NCBI GenBank assembly: GCA_008933995.1
Contig: WARS01000007.1
Coordinates: forward strand, 3,040,230-3,104,229
Source: Datnioides undecimradiatus
Lineage: Eukaryota; Chordata; Actinopteri; Lobotiformes; Datnioididae
Reading direction: 5' to 3'
DNA length: 64,000 nucleotides
Made by a program: the position numbers and the translations under genes. Shown here piece by piece: positions 22,341 through 35,406 of the stretch (its first letter is position 1; every line of letters starts with the position of its first letter). The notes under the pieces are model-generated. The model was not told the DNA's origin and made no database searches. It saw nothing but the letters and a program-made list of their open reading frames with translations.

Positions 22341-25300
22341 TTATCCATCAGCGACGTGTGAACGACATCATATTTTGGCGAGATAAACACGTAAAATGAG
22401 CCACAAGCATGATGCAAGGGAAGTTTGTCAATTCTCAAATATCATATTATAATTTGTGTGCTGGAAAGAGGAAGTATGGCTGGAACAAGTTTAGGAAGGC
22501 GAGAAACAAAAGACGAGGAGAAAACATGTTTCACTTTTAACCTCTGGCAGCTGAGTCAGAGGTCACATTTGGTCTATTTGGAAGTTTGGTTTAGTTTCAC
22601 GACAGCAGGAGCTGGTGTCAAGGTGAGAATCAGATGGCTAAGCAAACTAGGTAAAGTTCTTTCTCCGCAGCCGAGGTGAGAGGTGGCTACTGCAGAAAGG
22701 GAGGTGCCACTGTGTGTAACACAGGAAGACAGGCACAACAGAGGGTTCTGGCAGAGGTCCAAGAAGAGACCATAACAGGCTATTTCTGGTCGGTCCCCCT
22801 CACCACTCTTTCTCCACTCCTTCCCTTCATTCTCTCTGTCCGTCTCCCTGTCTTTTACTACCTTTTACTCGTTTCTTCTTCTTCCCCCTCTTATCTCTCC
22901 CCTTGCAATCTGCTATTTTCTCAGCTGTCGCGGCTCTCGTATAAGGGCTGCCCCTGCACGCCTCCATTTTTCTAAAGGTTTCAGCTGCTGTTTCTTCCAC
23001 TTTGCTCTCCTGTCAAACCCCTGCCCTTCCTATTTAAAGCAGGTCCAACAATGGAGAAGTAATAGGAGAAAAGAGTCTACAGCGGAAAGGTCAAAGCAGT
23101 TAATAGAGTGTATTACTTATGATAACACTGTTCTACTGACCCACAGTAAACCTCAATAAACGGAGCTATGTCGGTGTGACTAGAGGGTTTTACAATACCT
23201 TGTGTTGATATGAAGCTTATTATTAGGCTACCAAACACAAAGTGAGTAACATCAGCTGACAGCTTGGGCTTGTTCTCTTTATCTGTACGCAGCAAACTGA
23301 GGAAATGAGGGACCGGTCTCCGTGGGTGACATGGGTCCCCGGTGTTGTTTTTCACTTGCATTGCAAAACTGCATTTGAGCATCAGGGTCACTGGGTATGT
23401 TGATTCGTCAAGTTATGCAGAACTTCGGTGCATTTTATGGTTTTATTCAACTTTCCTAATCTCAGGTATCACAAAAAGCCCCAGATGAAGTGACTGATAA
23501 TGAGCTTTATCGAGACTGCAACTGGATCTCGGTGATAAGCATGACAGCGTCGTGGAACTATTTCGAGGGCCTGGTGAGCCTTTTGGATTTGATGTGTCAG
23601 TTCAGTGTGTTTATCATTCTTGTAATTTTATACGGTTTAATAACGCCACATTCATCCCAGCTCCAACCTCCAACCACAGCACTGAAGCACCTGTGCGTGT
23701 GTGTGCAGGGCCCTTCATTCAGGGCCCACCCTGTTATCTGCTTGGCTGTTTAGTCAAGCAAAGTTCTTCCTACATACATGCAGGGTACAGTTAATAATAA
23801 TAGTAAACCTAACAGTCCAAGAGAGCATCTGACTCAGTAGCAATCCTAGAGGGACGTCTGCACCGCTCGTCAGTCCCTTTTTATCTTCCCAGGCTTGTAA
23901 TCGTGAAGAGACACTGCAGATGTTTACTCCACTTTTGGCTCAAAGGCAGCTGCTTTCCATTTTTAGCACGTGTCCTCTGAGTGATTAGTCTGGCTCTCTC
24001 TCCTCAGATTTTGTGTTGATGAACTATAAGCTGCACTCTTTTGCAAACTATTTTCTGACTCGAGCTATTATGCCAATTAGGCTTCAAGCAGCAAAACACT
24101 TACGGCACCATCAACCTTTGCAGTTGAGCCAAGATGCACATATGCATATATAAACAGACAAGTGAGTACTGTTTGATGCTGGATCACTCATACCCTACAC
24201 ACGCCCAAGCAGCTGTATTATGAACACTAATGAGCACTCACCCACGGGTGCACATGTGCATGCACACAGAAATCTCATACTCAGTCTCTGACTGGCTGGC
24301 AGCTTCAACAGGCCCATAATGGCTGCCTTGTCACCCTGCCTTCCTCCCTAGCCTCAGCAACAGCCCTCTGCCCGCTCCTGAAACTGTTCGTTATCAGCCT
24401 TCTTTCAGTGCCTTGGTCGCCCTCCAACAGCACACACTATTCATTTCCAAGCACGCTGCTGATTGATAACAAATAGCAATAGCGTTTCCTTCATAAATGT
24501 CTTTAACTGAACGACATTTCTAGACTTTCTGACAGTCATTTTGGAGACAGCACCAGCAGACGGACAGTCATTCCGTCTCACTATTTGTTCTCCAGCCACA
24601 CCCTCTCTCTGAGTTTTCCAACCTCTTGTTTGGTTTCATTTTTAATTTCAATCTTGCTTTGGAAATCTTTCATATTTCCTTTTCTTTTTTACTTTTTACT
24701 CCCCTTTTCTCTGATTTAGAGCTGAAGAGAAGATTTAATTACTAAACAATCCATTAATTATTTGGAAGTTTTTCAGTTTCTACGCTCAGGCAGACACATA
24801 AACTGTAAAATACAAACAAAAAAACTAATCAGATAAAGTCAATCGGATATTCTCACTGACAAACTCAAAGCGCTGGCTTTGTCTGTCCAACAGTCCAAAA
24901 AGTTATTTTATTAACAATTTACACCAAAAAACCATCCTGTTTTCTGAGAGGATGGGTCCATTTCTCATGACAGCCGCTCAACTGACTGTTTTACAGATTC
25001 AGATGCACTTGCCACTGCATTAGAAGGGCATGTGACAGTGTGAACCCTGCGTGTCACATTGTTGACATTGTGTGTCAGCTGACACCTGACATTATAACAG
25101 CAGTTATGTTGACACAGTGAACACATTAACAATATATGCACATTCAACATTTCGTTTGTGAAATGAAAACAATCCCAGTCCTGAGGAGCATTTTAGCACA
25201 GGTTCAGGATTGACCTAAGTCTGTACTAATGTGCCTGAAAATTCAAATAAACAACAAACATCCTACTCCTTACCGCTCAGCTCAGTATTGTCTGTTGGCT

Positions 25301-28159
25301 GGCTGGAATATTGTGTTGTACCAATTTTCCAACCAAATTAGGACACAATCCTTCCCAGAGGTTGATCAAAGGCCGATCGGGACCTTTAGCAGTTTTCTCA
25401 CAATTTCTAGGGAGCAGCATCAATAAAACTATCCCACCAGACACTGGTTCAGCTGTTTGTCGCACTTAAAAACAGAAGCAAGGTATTCAGACCTGTATCC
25501 AGCATGTCTTGTGTCAATCCATGTGTAAAAATGTGCATGCTGGAAACCCAGGCCCAGCTTTTTTCCTGCTCCTCCCTACCACTCTCCAGCTGAACGGGCT
25601 GTTCTGGGCTGCCAGCTGGGCCCTGTGTGCACCTCACAAGGGAGAGGAAGACACAGCCAGACACAGTCAGAGAGCATTCAGGCTTGCAACACAGTCCCTT
25701 TCGACTCGCCTCACAGCAGTGATTCCAGCCAGGCAGAGATATCAGAGAGAAAGACAGACAGAGAGGAAAAGAAGAAAGGATGGCTGAAAAGGCTGAACAC
25801 CACGAGGTGAATCACAAGGTGCAGGAGAAAAGGGAAGAGAAGGAAATGAAACAGAAGAGCAGCTCTCAGGCCCTAATTTCCATCTTATTTGTACTGCGGG
25901 AGCGTCTAAGAATCATCTCAGTTCGGCTGCACAGCAGAGCACAGACACCCAGTCAGCCATCCAGGGATGAAACTTCTGCATGTACCACACTCAGCAACAA
26001 AACCATCTCACATGACTGAGGGGAAAAACAACTGGATCACGCAGTGCAGACCTGCTTTTAACTTCTGAAATGGAGCACTGTGTGCAACAAGCCCTCCGCT
26101 GTAAGATACTGGGCTGCACAATGTGTGGCTATTCACAGACTTTTATTTAGCAGTGGGTTACAGAGAGCACAGCTATGGCTTATAGAGGAAACCTGACACT
26201 TATGTGTGTAAGTGTGTGTGCTTCAGCAGCAAACTGTCGTTATGAGTGTTAGGAATTCAGAAATTAGAACTGAAAGCAAGTGGCATTTACTAGTTTAATA
26301 TGCAGTGAAAAGGGAAGAGTATGTTTATTCTGTAGTTGACGCATGTACATTGTAAAAAGTCAAAGAGAAAATATTCACTGGCTTCGCTCTTAAAATATCA
26401 AATATTAATGTTTGGTGTTAAGTAAACAACGCTTTTAGAATGTAAGGGACTGCCTGTGGATTCAAGAAGTAACACTATGCCATGTGATTGCAAAAGGAAC
26501 TGAAACACTGAGGATACATGTGCGGGGATTACTTCTTAGTCCATACACATGTACATATTCACAAATAAACTGCTTGCCACAACACATTTAAACTGACAAC
26601 TGATTGAATCAAAGTGTAAAAATCAGCCAGATAATCTGAGATTTCTACCGATGAAAATTTTCAAATGGTAAAATAATTAATAAGCAGCCAGTGATTCGTC
26701 ACACTGATTAAGGCTCCAGCTCTCCTGGGGTGATCACTGGAGATCTGAATAATTTGAGGAAATTGATTCAATTTGAATAGAGGGCTACATCGTGTGTCTC
26801 AGAGTAAGTCATTAAATATCATTAAAGCAAACACTGACTCAGTGATCTGAATGAATAGCTGTGTGTTTTACAGTACCACACACTGACACAGAGATCACCT
26901 GCTGAGTAAACAGGCTTTGATTTCAGATGCAGGTGAGCTGCAGGGGATATGAAGGGTCAACTTGTCACCGCCGATGTTTTACTTTTAGTTACTGGCGCAG
27001 ACATTGTCCGATGTCACCAGCATTTCCAGCAAACTCATTGTGTCCTTTCACAGTCTCATTTCATCTCACACACAGCAAATGCGAGGAAACACTGATCCGC
27101 TCCAGCTGAAGACCCCCACCCCCTCCCTCCCTCCAATGACAGGTGCATCTGAGGGGTGTTGTTAGGATTTCAGAAAATTCAGGGCTCAGTCCAGACTCAG
27201 AGATAGAGCTATAATAAGAGGGACACAAGGGGGCATGCTAAATTGACATATTGGTTCTTTTGGGGGGGAATTATGTTCATCATACATGATTATGGCTCAG
27301 AAGTTCAAGTTTTGTATTTCATCAGGGCTGACTTTAGAGGACACGTACAGATGTTGAAGTGTTGCTATGTCATTTTAATTTTTATCAAAAGAATGGTTCA
27401 TTAGTCTCTTCAATCATCTTAACTTTGATTAAGCATGGAACAATTTATGCAATCGTCCCCGTTACTCCTCTGAATAAATGATTCAGTCATCATGAGAACC
27501 ACAGTTGTGGTTCTTAACGGCTGCTCACAAGGAGGCATTTTAAAGTTTTATTAGATATGCACATCCACAGACACTCAGATCTGGGTTATGTTTTAGTTTA
27601 TGTGTAACCTGCATTACCTGCAGCAAGGTTTTACTGTAAGACCTGAGTTTCAGGAAATAGAACAGGAACAAAGGGCTGAGGCACGCGAGGTGACGGTTGG
27701 TATATTGGGTTCACTGTTACCATGCATATTATCCATTACTGGGAAGTTACCGAGCTCACAAAGAGACAAAAGCTAGTGGTAACAGTCTCAGGCATGAGGA
27801 TGACAGCTAGTTCGCTGCTGCAACAAAGTGTGTCTCACTATCAGCAGAGAGTGAGAAAAATCTGGATATAGCTCAGTACAAATGAATTACTTGCTCAAAA
27901 TATCAAGAGTGTGTTAGCACTATTGCACTGCTAACTGACAGATGGATCTGAGCAAGGCTACCCACAAAACACAGGCCTTATTCTACGTTTTGGGTGTGTG
28001 TGATGGAGATTTCTGTGCATAAATGATCTGCAAAGTGACAAAGCCCAAAGTCAAAGCTCTCTTCCAAAGAAGACACTGCTCCTACACTGCATGACATGCC
28101 TCCTCAGTAACACCAAGCATAATGCCCACCTGTAGTACAGCGGGGGGAGGCGCACCGAT

Positions 28160-28230
28160 TCCTCTGTTGTTGGCTGCAAGGACTAACAATAAAATCTTTA
28201 TCTAGTCCCATCATCTGAGGATGTCGGCCA
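28160..28230 (+). pseudogene. THAP-domain fragment (copy B, more decayed)
   Basis: Shares TGTTGGCTGCAAG and CATCTGAGGATGTC with copy A, 28 versus 31 bases apart. The frame contains stops and a length change. It lies in the first intron of rabgap1. Confidence 0.45.
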
Positions 28231-29926
28231 ACAGCGGGTGTTGTTTTACTATTTGTTTTGTACATTACAGCAGCCAGATTAAACTTATCAATTAAAAGTT
28301 TTTGCTGATCAATCTAGCCTCGGCGATTGGAGCAGTGGGATAACTAACCAAGATTGTTTTGCTGAGCTCTATTTGTCAGTGAAGTTTGAATGAAGTGCGC
28401 TTGAGCATGTTTTAACAAAGCTATTAAGCTGATCAGGGATCAATGAAAAAGAGAAACTTGAAACCAGAAGGTGTACAGTTATATTTATATGTTTAATAAG
28501 AACAACACATGTCCTTTCTGGTTGCAGGGCTGAGCGGGGTTGGTTCTTACACAGCTAGACTTTAAGTGTATTACAGAATTACTTTTTACATAATGGGTGC
28601 TGTGCCTAATTAAGAGCAGTGTTTCGTTGAGCACAAACTAACCAAGCTCGTTCAGGAAATGACGACAACAGACAACTCTCAAACCTGAAATGCGTCTCAA
28701 CACCCATGCAGACCACAACAAAGAGTTCAAAACAAACTGTGATGGAGCCTCCCATGTCATGTGACAATAACAGAAAAATCACCTGCTAACTAAGAGTGCA
28801 TTACTCAGACATCTCTCCTGTGTACTTGTTTAGCTCCCTTAGTATTTACTGCCAGAGTTTTTAACAGATTTACACAAAGATTCAGTCTAGTACAATAAAT
28901 GCTTTCCATTGAACGTAATGTAAAACAACGAAGTGGCACAAAACCAGACATGTTCACTCTGAGCTGCCAGGATTCTTTCCATCATCTGCTCTGAAAGTGT
29001 GCGTGCCTTTACACATGGATATCAGTATGAACCTGTGTTTATTTGTCTAGCTCCCCCGATAACGCATTTAAAAAACACTGTGTTAGTTAATACGATCAGT
29101 GCACTGTAAAGTATTATTGGCTAATTAAATGTGCAACAACAAAGTGCAGAAACCGCAAAAGCTCCAGTGTATACAATCAGAGCACAATCAGCTGTCATGT
29201 CGCGGTGGGTTTAAATATTAACAGTGACCAACAAAGCAGGGCAGCAGGTATGGAGAAAAAATACTTCAGTTAACATTTTACAGCTGCCATGGCCATTGCA
29301 GAATGGTTGTGTGCCGTTAAACACAGATGTACCGGCGGTGTGCGTTAATTGGCTCTGTGGTCTCACCGGTGCGCCATTTAATCTGGACACAAGCGAACCT
29401 GCTACATGTCAGAGCAGCCTGATAAGCCGCGTGGGGCCTTGATACGTTTCAAACCCCACAGCTCTTTCAGAGATAAACGGTTAATCAGTTTTGCTTGGTA
29501 ACATTGGGCGAGCCTCACGTAGCTAACTTAGCTCCAGTGGTAACTTACTGCCACAATTAGCCCTTAACAACCTGCCTGACGTTAGCTAACATAGCTAGCC
29601 AACGATTCAAAGTGCGATAAGAATGGCTAACTGCACAGTGAGCAATTAGCGAAACTATCAAGTCGCCGTAAAGGAATGGTTTTAAACTGCTGTGTAAAGG
29701 TTATGCTATGTAAATTAGGTGAAGAAACACGCTGACAGGCCGTCGCTGGAGGGAGCTTTCATACAGGCCATTACTGTATATAGCTAGCTAGCTAGTTGAC
29801 GCCTGCTAGCCATGCTACCCTGGCAGTTAGAGTCAACAGAAAGGTAGCGACACATCCTCGTAACTGAACACAGACACACACTGAACTTTGAGGTTAAAGG
29901 CGCGTGCAAATGTAAAACAGCTCACC

Positions 29927-30090
29927 TTTATTCCCACGGTTGTTTTTATTCCAATGGCGGTTGGCAGTGGCACAACATTGCACTTTCCCAATAACATCAG
30001 CAGCCAACAGCATCCAGCCGAGCTGTAAACACAAGCCCAACCAACCCGCTGACACCCGCACCGCGCATGCGCCTGTCAGTGCCCCTCTCG
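29927..30090 (-). promoter_or_regulatory. rabgap1: Likely rabgap1 non-coding first exon and promoter
   Basis: On the minus strand a CG-rich stretch ends in AATAAAG then GTGAGCTG, a good 5' splice site (last exon base 29926). It contains GCGCATGCGC at 30063-30072, the palindromic NRF1 site, and a CCGCCATTGG segment resembling YY1 and CCAAT motifs. The first coding exon has an acceptor at 21609, so an upstream non-coding exon is needed. This is the best candidate, giving an 8.3 kb first intron. No transcript evidence. Confidence 0.55.
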
Positions 30091-30154
30091 TCTGTGCTGA
30101 GGGAGGGGAAGCGTCGGCATTACCTAACGACGTGATGCTCACAGACCTGTCTCT

Positions 30155-30310
30155 GGGCCTATAGAGGCAAGTCCCGTGTAACTCGAGGCAAGTCCAAGTC
30201 ATGTCACGAGTCAGATCAGATGAGTCTGATTGTCAGGTCTCAGCTCTTGTCAAGGCAGGTGACAAGTCCATGTCCCCGCTCTTCAGAAGTAAATTACAAG
30301 TCATTTGTGT
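30155..30310. repeat. AAGTC-rich degenerate dispersed repeat
   Basis: Contains GAGGCAAGTCC, AAGTCCAAGTCATGTCACGA, GACAAGTCCATG and TTACAAGTCATTTG. Such imperfect AAGTC/CAAGT runs are widespread in teleost genomes. It lies just upstream of the proposed rabgap1 promoter. Confidence 0.45.
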
Positions 30311-33300
30311 TCTGCTGAGATCAGTCTTTATAAAAACAAGTTTACTTGAAATAATAACAAAAGTGTATGAGTACGTTGTTCAGCCTGGTGCATGTTGTTC
30401 CATCTTTAATATAATCAAGTGCTTCTGCAGTTTCGGTGCTATTCAGTATTTCAGATGGTTGGTTGGGACAGCACCCACTTGTTTCCAACAGATTTGTGAG
30501 TGGCTCTGATTAATCAGTCTGAATCTGCCACCAACCCACAGCAGTCAGCTGTGACAAACACACCCACTGTTCTCATTGTGTTGTGGTCATGTTGGCCTTT
30601 CCTGTCCTGCCTGTCTGGACTTGCTCTATCAGAGTTGGACCTGGCAACACAAAGCACACTTTTCCTTTTTAACATAATACAACCTACATCCCACAGTGGG
30701 CAGGGAGTTCCTCAGGTACACACTTACAAATCCTGGAAGCGTGTTAACAGAATAGTTTACGGTCACACTAACTATAAAGACTCCTCGGTCTATTTCCTTC
30801 CATATTTTCTGCAGGAGTTTGGAGACTTTTAGCACCCCCTTGTGTTCAGTTAACACTCACATTTGCCTGATGAGATATCCCAGAATTTTAAATAAATATG
30901 AATAAAATGTGAAAAGTTATATAGTTAATCCCGGTGTCAGGCCTTCACGGAGATAGGCCACTGTTTTAAAGAAAGATGGATGGGATACCTGGATTGTACA
31001 ATAACCAATTCTGTCCCATTAACATCAGGTTGAAAACAGAATGTTAAGACAATACTTATTCTTAACTGAACAAAGCTCAAGGCCAATACACTCGTTATGT
31101 TGTGGAACTCCTCCTGTCATACAATTCACAAATGATGACAAGAAGCCAAAGCAGGTATTCTTTGTTGTCTGTTTATTGTAGCATGCAATTTCATGTGCTG
31201 AAATCTTCCTTTTCATGATTTCATCTCTCAGTGCAACACAGAAGCAGTATGCTGCTCGGCCAAGCTGTCTGTACGTCAGTGTAATACAGATGAACAAGTC
31301 AGAAAAAGCACAGAAGAATCAATCGGTTAGTCAAACAATACTCAAACAGTTTCATCAATCCTAGGCTCGACTTACTCCAGTCCTGCATTACCTTACAGTA
31401 AGTAAAAGGGAAACCTTTCACAATGTGATATTTCCAAGGAAATAAATGGAATACGTAACAGTATTATTCATTATGGGGACGTTTTAGATATGCTGTCTCT
31501 TAAGGATTTTATTTTCCTCATTCTGAAACATTACACAGCTGCCCCAATGATTTAAACATTTAAATATATCTGATTATCACAGGTTGTATAAATGAGCGTC
31601 TATACTATAAGTCCATCTAATGATGGTGCCAGACTGTATACAATGACGGATGTGTACCATCTCTTAATAGTTCATTTACATTTCAATCGAACAATAGATT
31701 CGCAAATAAAATGTCTAATACAGACATGAATAGTCAGAAAACATCAGTTCATCATATGTTTCACAATCAACAAACAGGCTTTTCCCTATATAATATAGAA
31801 TAATGAGACACTGTCTTGTCTAATAAAAAATTTCAGCTGTCAATTGTCAAATTCAAAACAAAGAAGCAGACTTAGAATATACCAAGAAGAAAAAATACCA
31901 CAACAACAACCAAATGTGGTAATAACAATAGTCAGAATAATAATATAATCTCTATGAAACAATAATTCATTTTCATGAGCAAACAAGTAAAATGCTGCAA
32001 GCAAACTTCAGCACTTGACGTGGCCACACAGTGGGCATGTGCAGAACTCTTACAGCGCTGGGTGTGTTGTATCACAACTACAGAATCATCAATACTCCTC
32101 CGCCATCACAAGAGGGACTATATCGCATGCATGACGCAGGAGGATGCAGGGAGAACAGGGTGGTGGGCGGAAGGAAAGTCGCTGTGAGGTGCGGGTGGGG
32201 CTTCGGGCGGGGGTTCGGGTGGGGGTGACACTCACTGGCAGAGTGCACGCGCTGGCAGCATTGGGGTGGGAGTTAGTGCAGTGCAAAAAGCCACTACAGC
32301 AGTGCTCTGTAGACACTTGAAAGGGAACAGGGGAGTATCACTTTGACATTAGTTCAATGCTCACAATACTGCTTTTACATACAGTAGTGCCCAGCCCTTT
32401 CCCATGAGAACAGGAATAGCAAAGCCAATATTGATACTGAGAGGCAAAAGAAAACACTGGCAAAGTAAACACCGGCAAACAATATAATCAGCGTAAACCT
32501 TCAAGCCATTTATGCTCCGGGTGAAAGGGCCAGTTATCAGCGAGAGAAATCCAGAGAAATACCTGTGCAGAATATTGAAGTGACGGATGTAGAAAAAGCC
32601 AAAGTAACTGAGCAACTTAGGTCTTCCCTGAGCAATTCAAGACAGACAAGGATCTAGCCTCCTCTAATGGAACAAAGCAGGACTACAGGAGAAGTTTGTC
32701 ACTCCTCACACCTGACCCAGCCTTTCCCTCCTCATACAGTTTACAGTAGAGGAATATGAAAAAGCTACAGGAAAATCGCAGGGACTGATTGTACTGAACT
32801 GTACACAACATGGCACTTAACGTTACATGACTTCAAAGGTGAAGTTGTAAACAGATTAAGAGCGACAGTAGGTAGCTGAGATGATTTCAGGACTCTTGCC
32901 TTTTCATCTCAATGCACCCTGCAAAACATTGGAGAGTTTTCTAAAGAGAATCATCGCGTCAAGTCACACCAATTCGCCATTTGTGAGCCAGCTTCTCCAA
33001 GCACACTACATGTTGTGTGGAGAATGGGGAGAAAAAAACAAACAGGTTAACTGTTCGTTGTTGGTTTATAAAGATCAGAGTTGAACTGAATAAGCAGTCC
33101 TCTCATGTACAGGTGTTCTGCCATCCTCTAAAATGGGATTAAATGTATAATCTGAGAGGAGAGACAGCGCTGCTGTAAAGGTACAGTAGCCTGGGTGAAA
33201 GGAGGCTTGAAAGATTCAAAGGTGAGTCTTCTCATTCTACACAAATCTCATAAGATTTAGAATAGGTGTAAACAAACTCAGAGTCTTCATGACTTTAAAT

Positions 33301-33555
33301 CCTGTATATCTAAAATGGGTTTATGTTTTTATGAAAGTCACGCATGATGGGATGCCTCATATCTATAAAAGGGAGTGAGGCGGGGCTGTATGGAAAACAC
33401 CCATACTGAACTAAATGATGATGAACTAGACAAGCGTACTCACGGCGAGGAGACGCGGGGGAACATTAGACTTCAGACAGTTTTGTCTCTGTGATGTAAA
33501 ACGCAGCAAACGAAACAAGAGCAATGAGGATCCTGATACAAAATATCCGACACAC

Positions 33556-33570
33556 AACTTCACAGAAGTT
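33556..33570 (-). promoter_or_regulatory. Constitutive-decay-element-like stem-loop in the presumed rc3h2 3' UTR
   Basis: On the transcribed strand: AACTTC TGT GAAGTT, a six-pair stem closed by C-G with a U-G-U triloop. This fits the published Roquin consensus UUCYRYGAA. It lies about 1.7 kb past the rc3h2 stop codon. The extent of the 3' UTR is unproven. Confidence 0.6.
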
Positions 33571-33964
33571 AGCAATGCATGAAATACAACAAAACAGAAA
33601 CTTTTAAAAAAGTTCAACACAGCATGACGGAAACAGAACAAGTGGCGCCCCTCAATTGTGTAGGCTTCAGCTTGAAACATCACGTACGACCTCTGAATAT
33701 TGTTTACACTGTACGTAAAGGTGACTGGACCGGAAAGCACAGAAAATGCCAAGGGCTCACAAAAATGTCATTCCCAGTGTTCTGTTTCTGATTACACCTC
33801 TGAAATAGGATGGGAGTCTGTCAGCGGGCATGGACAAAAGTCAGTGTAGAGCCCAGTGTTTGGGTCTGTAGAACACCAAGGAGAGAAAGGCCACCGTATT
33901 GCATGTGTCTGTCTACTGTGTGTGAATGACAGCTCGTGCACATTTGTACTATGTGTCTGTGTGT

Positions 33965-33965
<1 letters not shown>

Positions 33966-34002
<37 letters not shown>
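33966..34002. repeat. (GA)n microsatellite
   Basis: About 18 GA units in the presumed rc3h2 3' UTR, CT on the transcribed strand. Confidence 0.95.
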
Positions 34003-34129
34003 AGTGAGACTAGTCAGCAGGATAAAATGCCAGAACCACTACAGGCACACAAAGACAAAATCATCATTTTAAAGATTAATCGTGAGTTCATGTGGCCCAG
34101 AAATCTACCGAGTTTAGCTCTATTTGCAG

Positions 34130-34145
34130 ATTTCAGTATGAAAAA
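34130..34145 (-). promoter_or_regulatory. Weaker triloop hairpin in the presumed rc3h2 3' UTR
   Basis: The minus strand reads TTTCA TAC TGAAA, a five-pair stem with a pyrimidine-purine-pyrimidine triloop but an A-U closing pair. It resembles a decay element only loosely. Confidence 0.25.
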
Positions 34146-35258
34146 GAAATGTTTTTGATGCTAACAGTAGGTTAATGCAGATAAAAAAAGAGGTGAACGC
34201 ACATCTTTGCTTTGTTGTCATCCCCCCTGACCTCCACTCATCATTTGACCACCATTGATTGATGATCATTTGCAAATTTATTCATTTATGACTGCCTCTT
34301 TGTGTTTGGTGATCCCATGACAGTCCAGGGAACTTGGAGGTTAACATTGAAAAGGTCATATGACTGACAAAAGACAGAGGCTTGTTTGAGTTTGAGCACA
34401 GTGAAGACCTCTGTTTCCTGCAGGCTTTTATTTTCTCGCAGCGTTGGTGTTTGTTCTCGGCATTATAACCTCCGTCTTGATTTTTCGGGGAATACTTGTG
34501 GAAATGCAGCGACACAACAGAGGCTGCAGACTAAACCAGTGGTTATAGAGTTGGATGTTTATGGAGCAAATGCATTAATATGTAAAGAGATGGAAAGACA
34601 TGAAAATAACTGTCAGGTATTTAAACTTGGCAAAAAGTGCCAAATGAATTTCTTTAGTGTACCTTTCAGGAAGCTAGACAAGCGCCTGCCTTAGAGTGGA
34701 CAGGAAGAGGCTACAGACATGTTATTTCCTGCTGCCAGACCCAAAAACATGACCTGTAGTGTACTGTATTCTACTGCAGCTGCTGTTTTTCAGACCATGT
34801 CAAACGACATGAATCAAACAGGACTCTGTCTTTGTCAGCCATGTTTGGATAACAACAAACCAGATGATGTTTAAACCTCACGTGTGGGACGATTCTGTTA
34901 GATCAGTAACAGCCTTCCTGCCAAATGGGACTGCAGCTGAAACTGTAAATATCACTCACTAACTACTGTAGGCAAACAGGCCACGTACCTCACTAGGCAT
35001 TAACAGTGATATCACTAAATTCTCTGTGTACATTGGTGAAAATCACCACTTGCGAGGCAGGACAATGTTTTCTCTTGCCCCAGGCGATGTGGCGCAGCAC
35101 AGACTGATGAACCCATGTCTGTCAGGTTTTATTTAGGCATGTGACTGACACTGATATGGAGGCTGGAATAAAATGGTATTCCCTTTAACCAGGACCTGGT
35201 TGAGGGTAAGCGACTCAGCTCTAGCTTGGTGCAGGTCAGTGTCTGACTTTGTGTCCCT

Positions 35259-35406
35259 TTAGCTTCCATTGAGCAGCATCTCTGTCACGGGCGTTTCAGG
35301 ACAAGCCCGAGTGGAGGTGTCCCCAAGCCGGGGAGGTCCTGTCCTCAGTACCAGCTTGCTGACTCCCAGACCTCCTGAGACCAGCCCTCCAGGAGACAGA
35401 GACTTC
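35259..35406 (-). CDS. rc3h2: rc3h2 coding exon 19 (C-terminus)
   Basis: It encodes [20 protein letters not shown] and ends VTEMLLNGS before TAA at 35259-35261. The end resembles the human SAGNLILKTHVMSED and VNS terminus. Confidence 0.85.

Larger units (their letters stand above)
21610..29926 (-). other. rabgap1 first intron (inferred)
   Basis: Contains the CpG block at 22020-22340 and THAP fragment B. The segment 29530-29830 is rich in GCTAGC/TTAGCTAA words. No coding exon recognised in over 8 kb. Confidence 0.5.
30311..35258 (-). other. rc3h2 3' UTR and rc3h2-rabgap1 intergenic DNA
   Basis: No coding exon recognised. AATAAA signals on the minus strand occur near 35128, 34280, 31508 and at 31172-31177. 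The last would give a 3' UTR of about 4.1 kb, plausible because mammalian RC3H2 has a long one. The stretch 31-33.6 kb is AT-rich. A GA microsatellite lies at 33966-34002. Confidence 0.5.
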
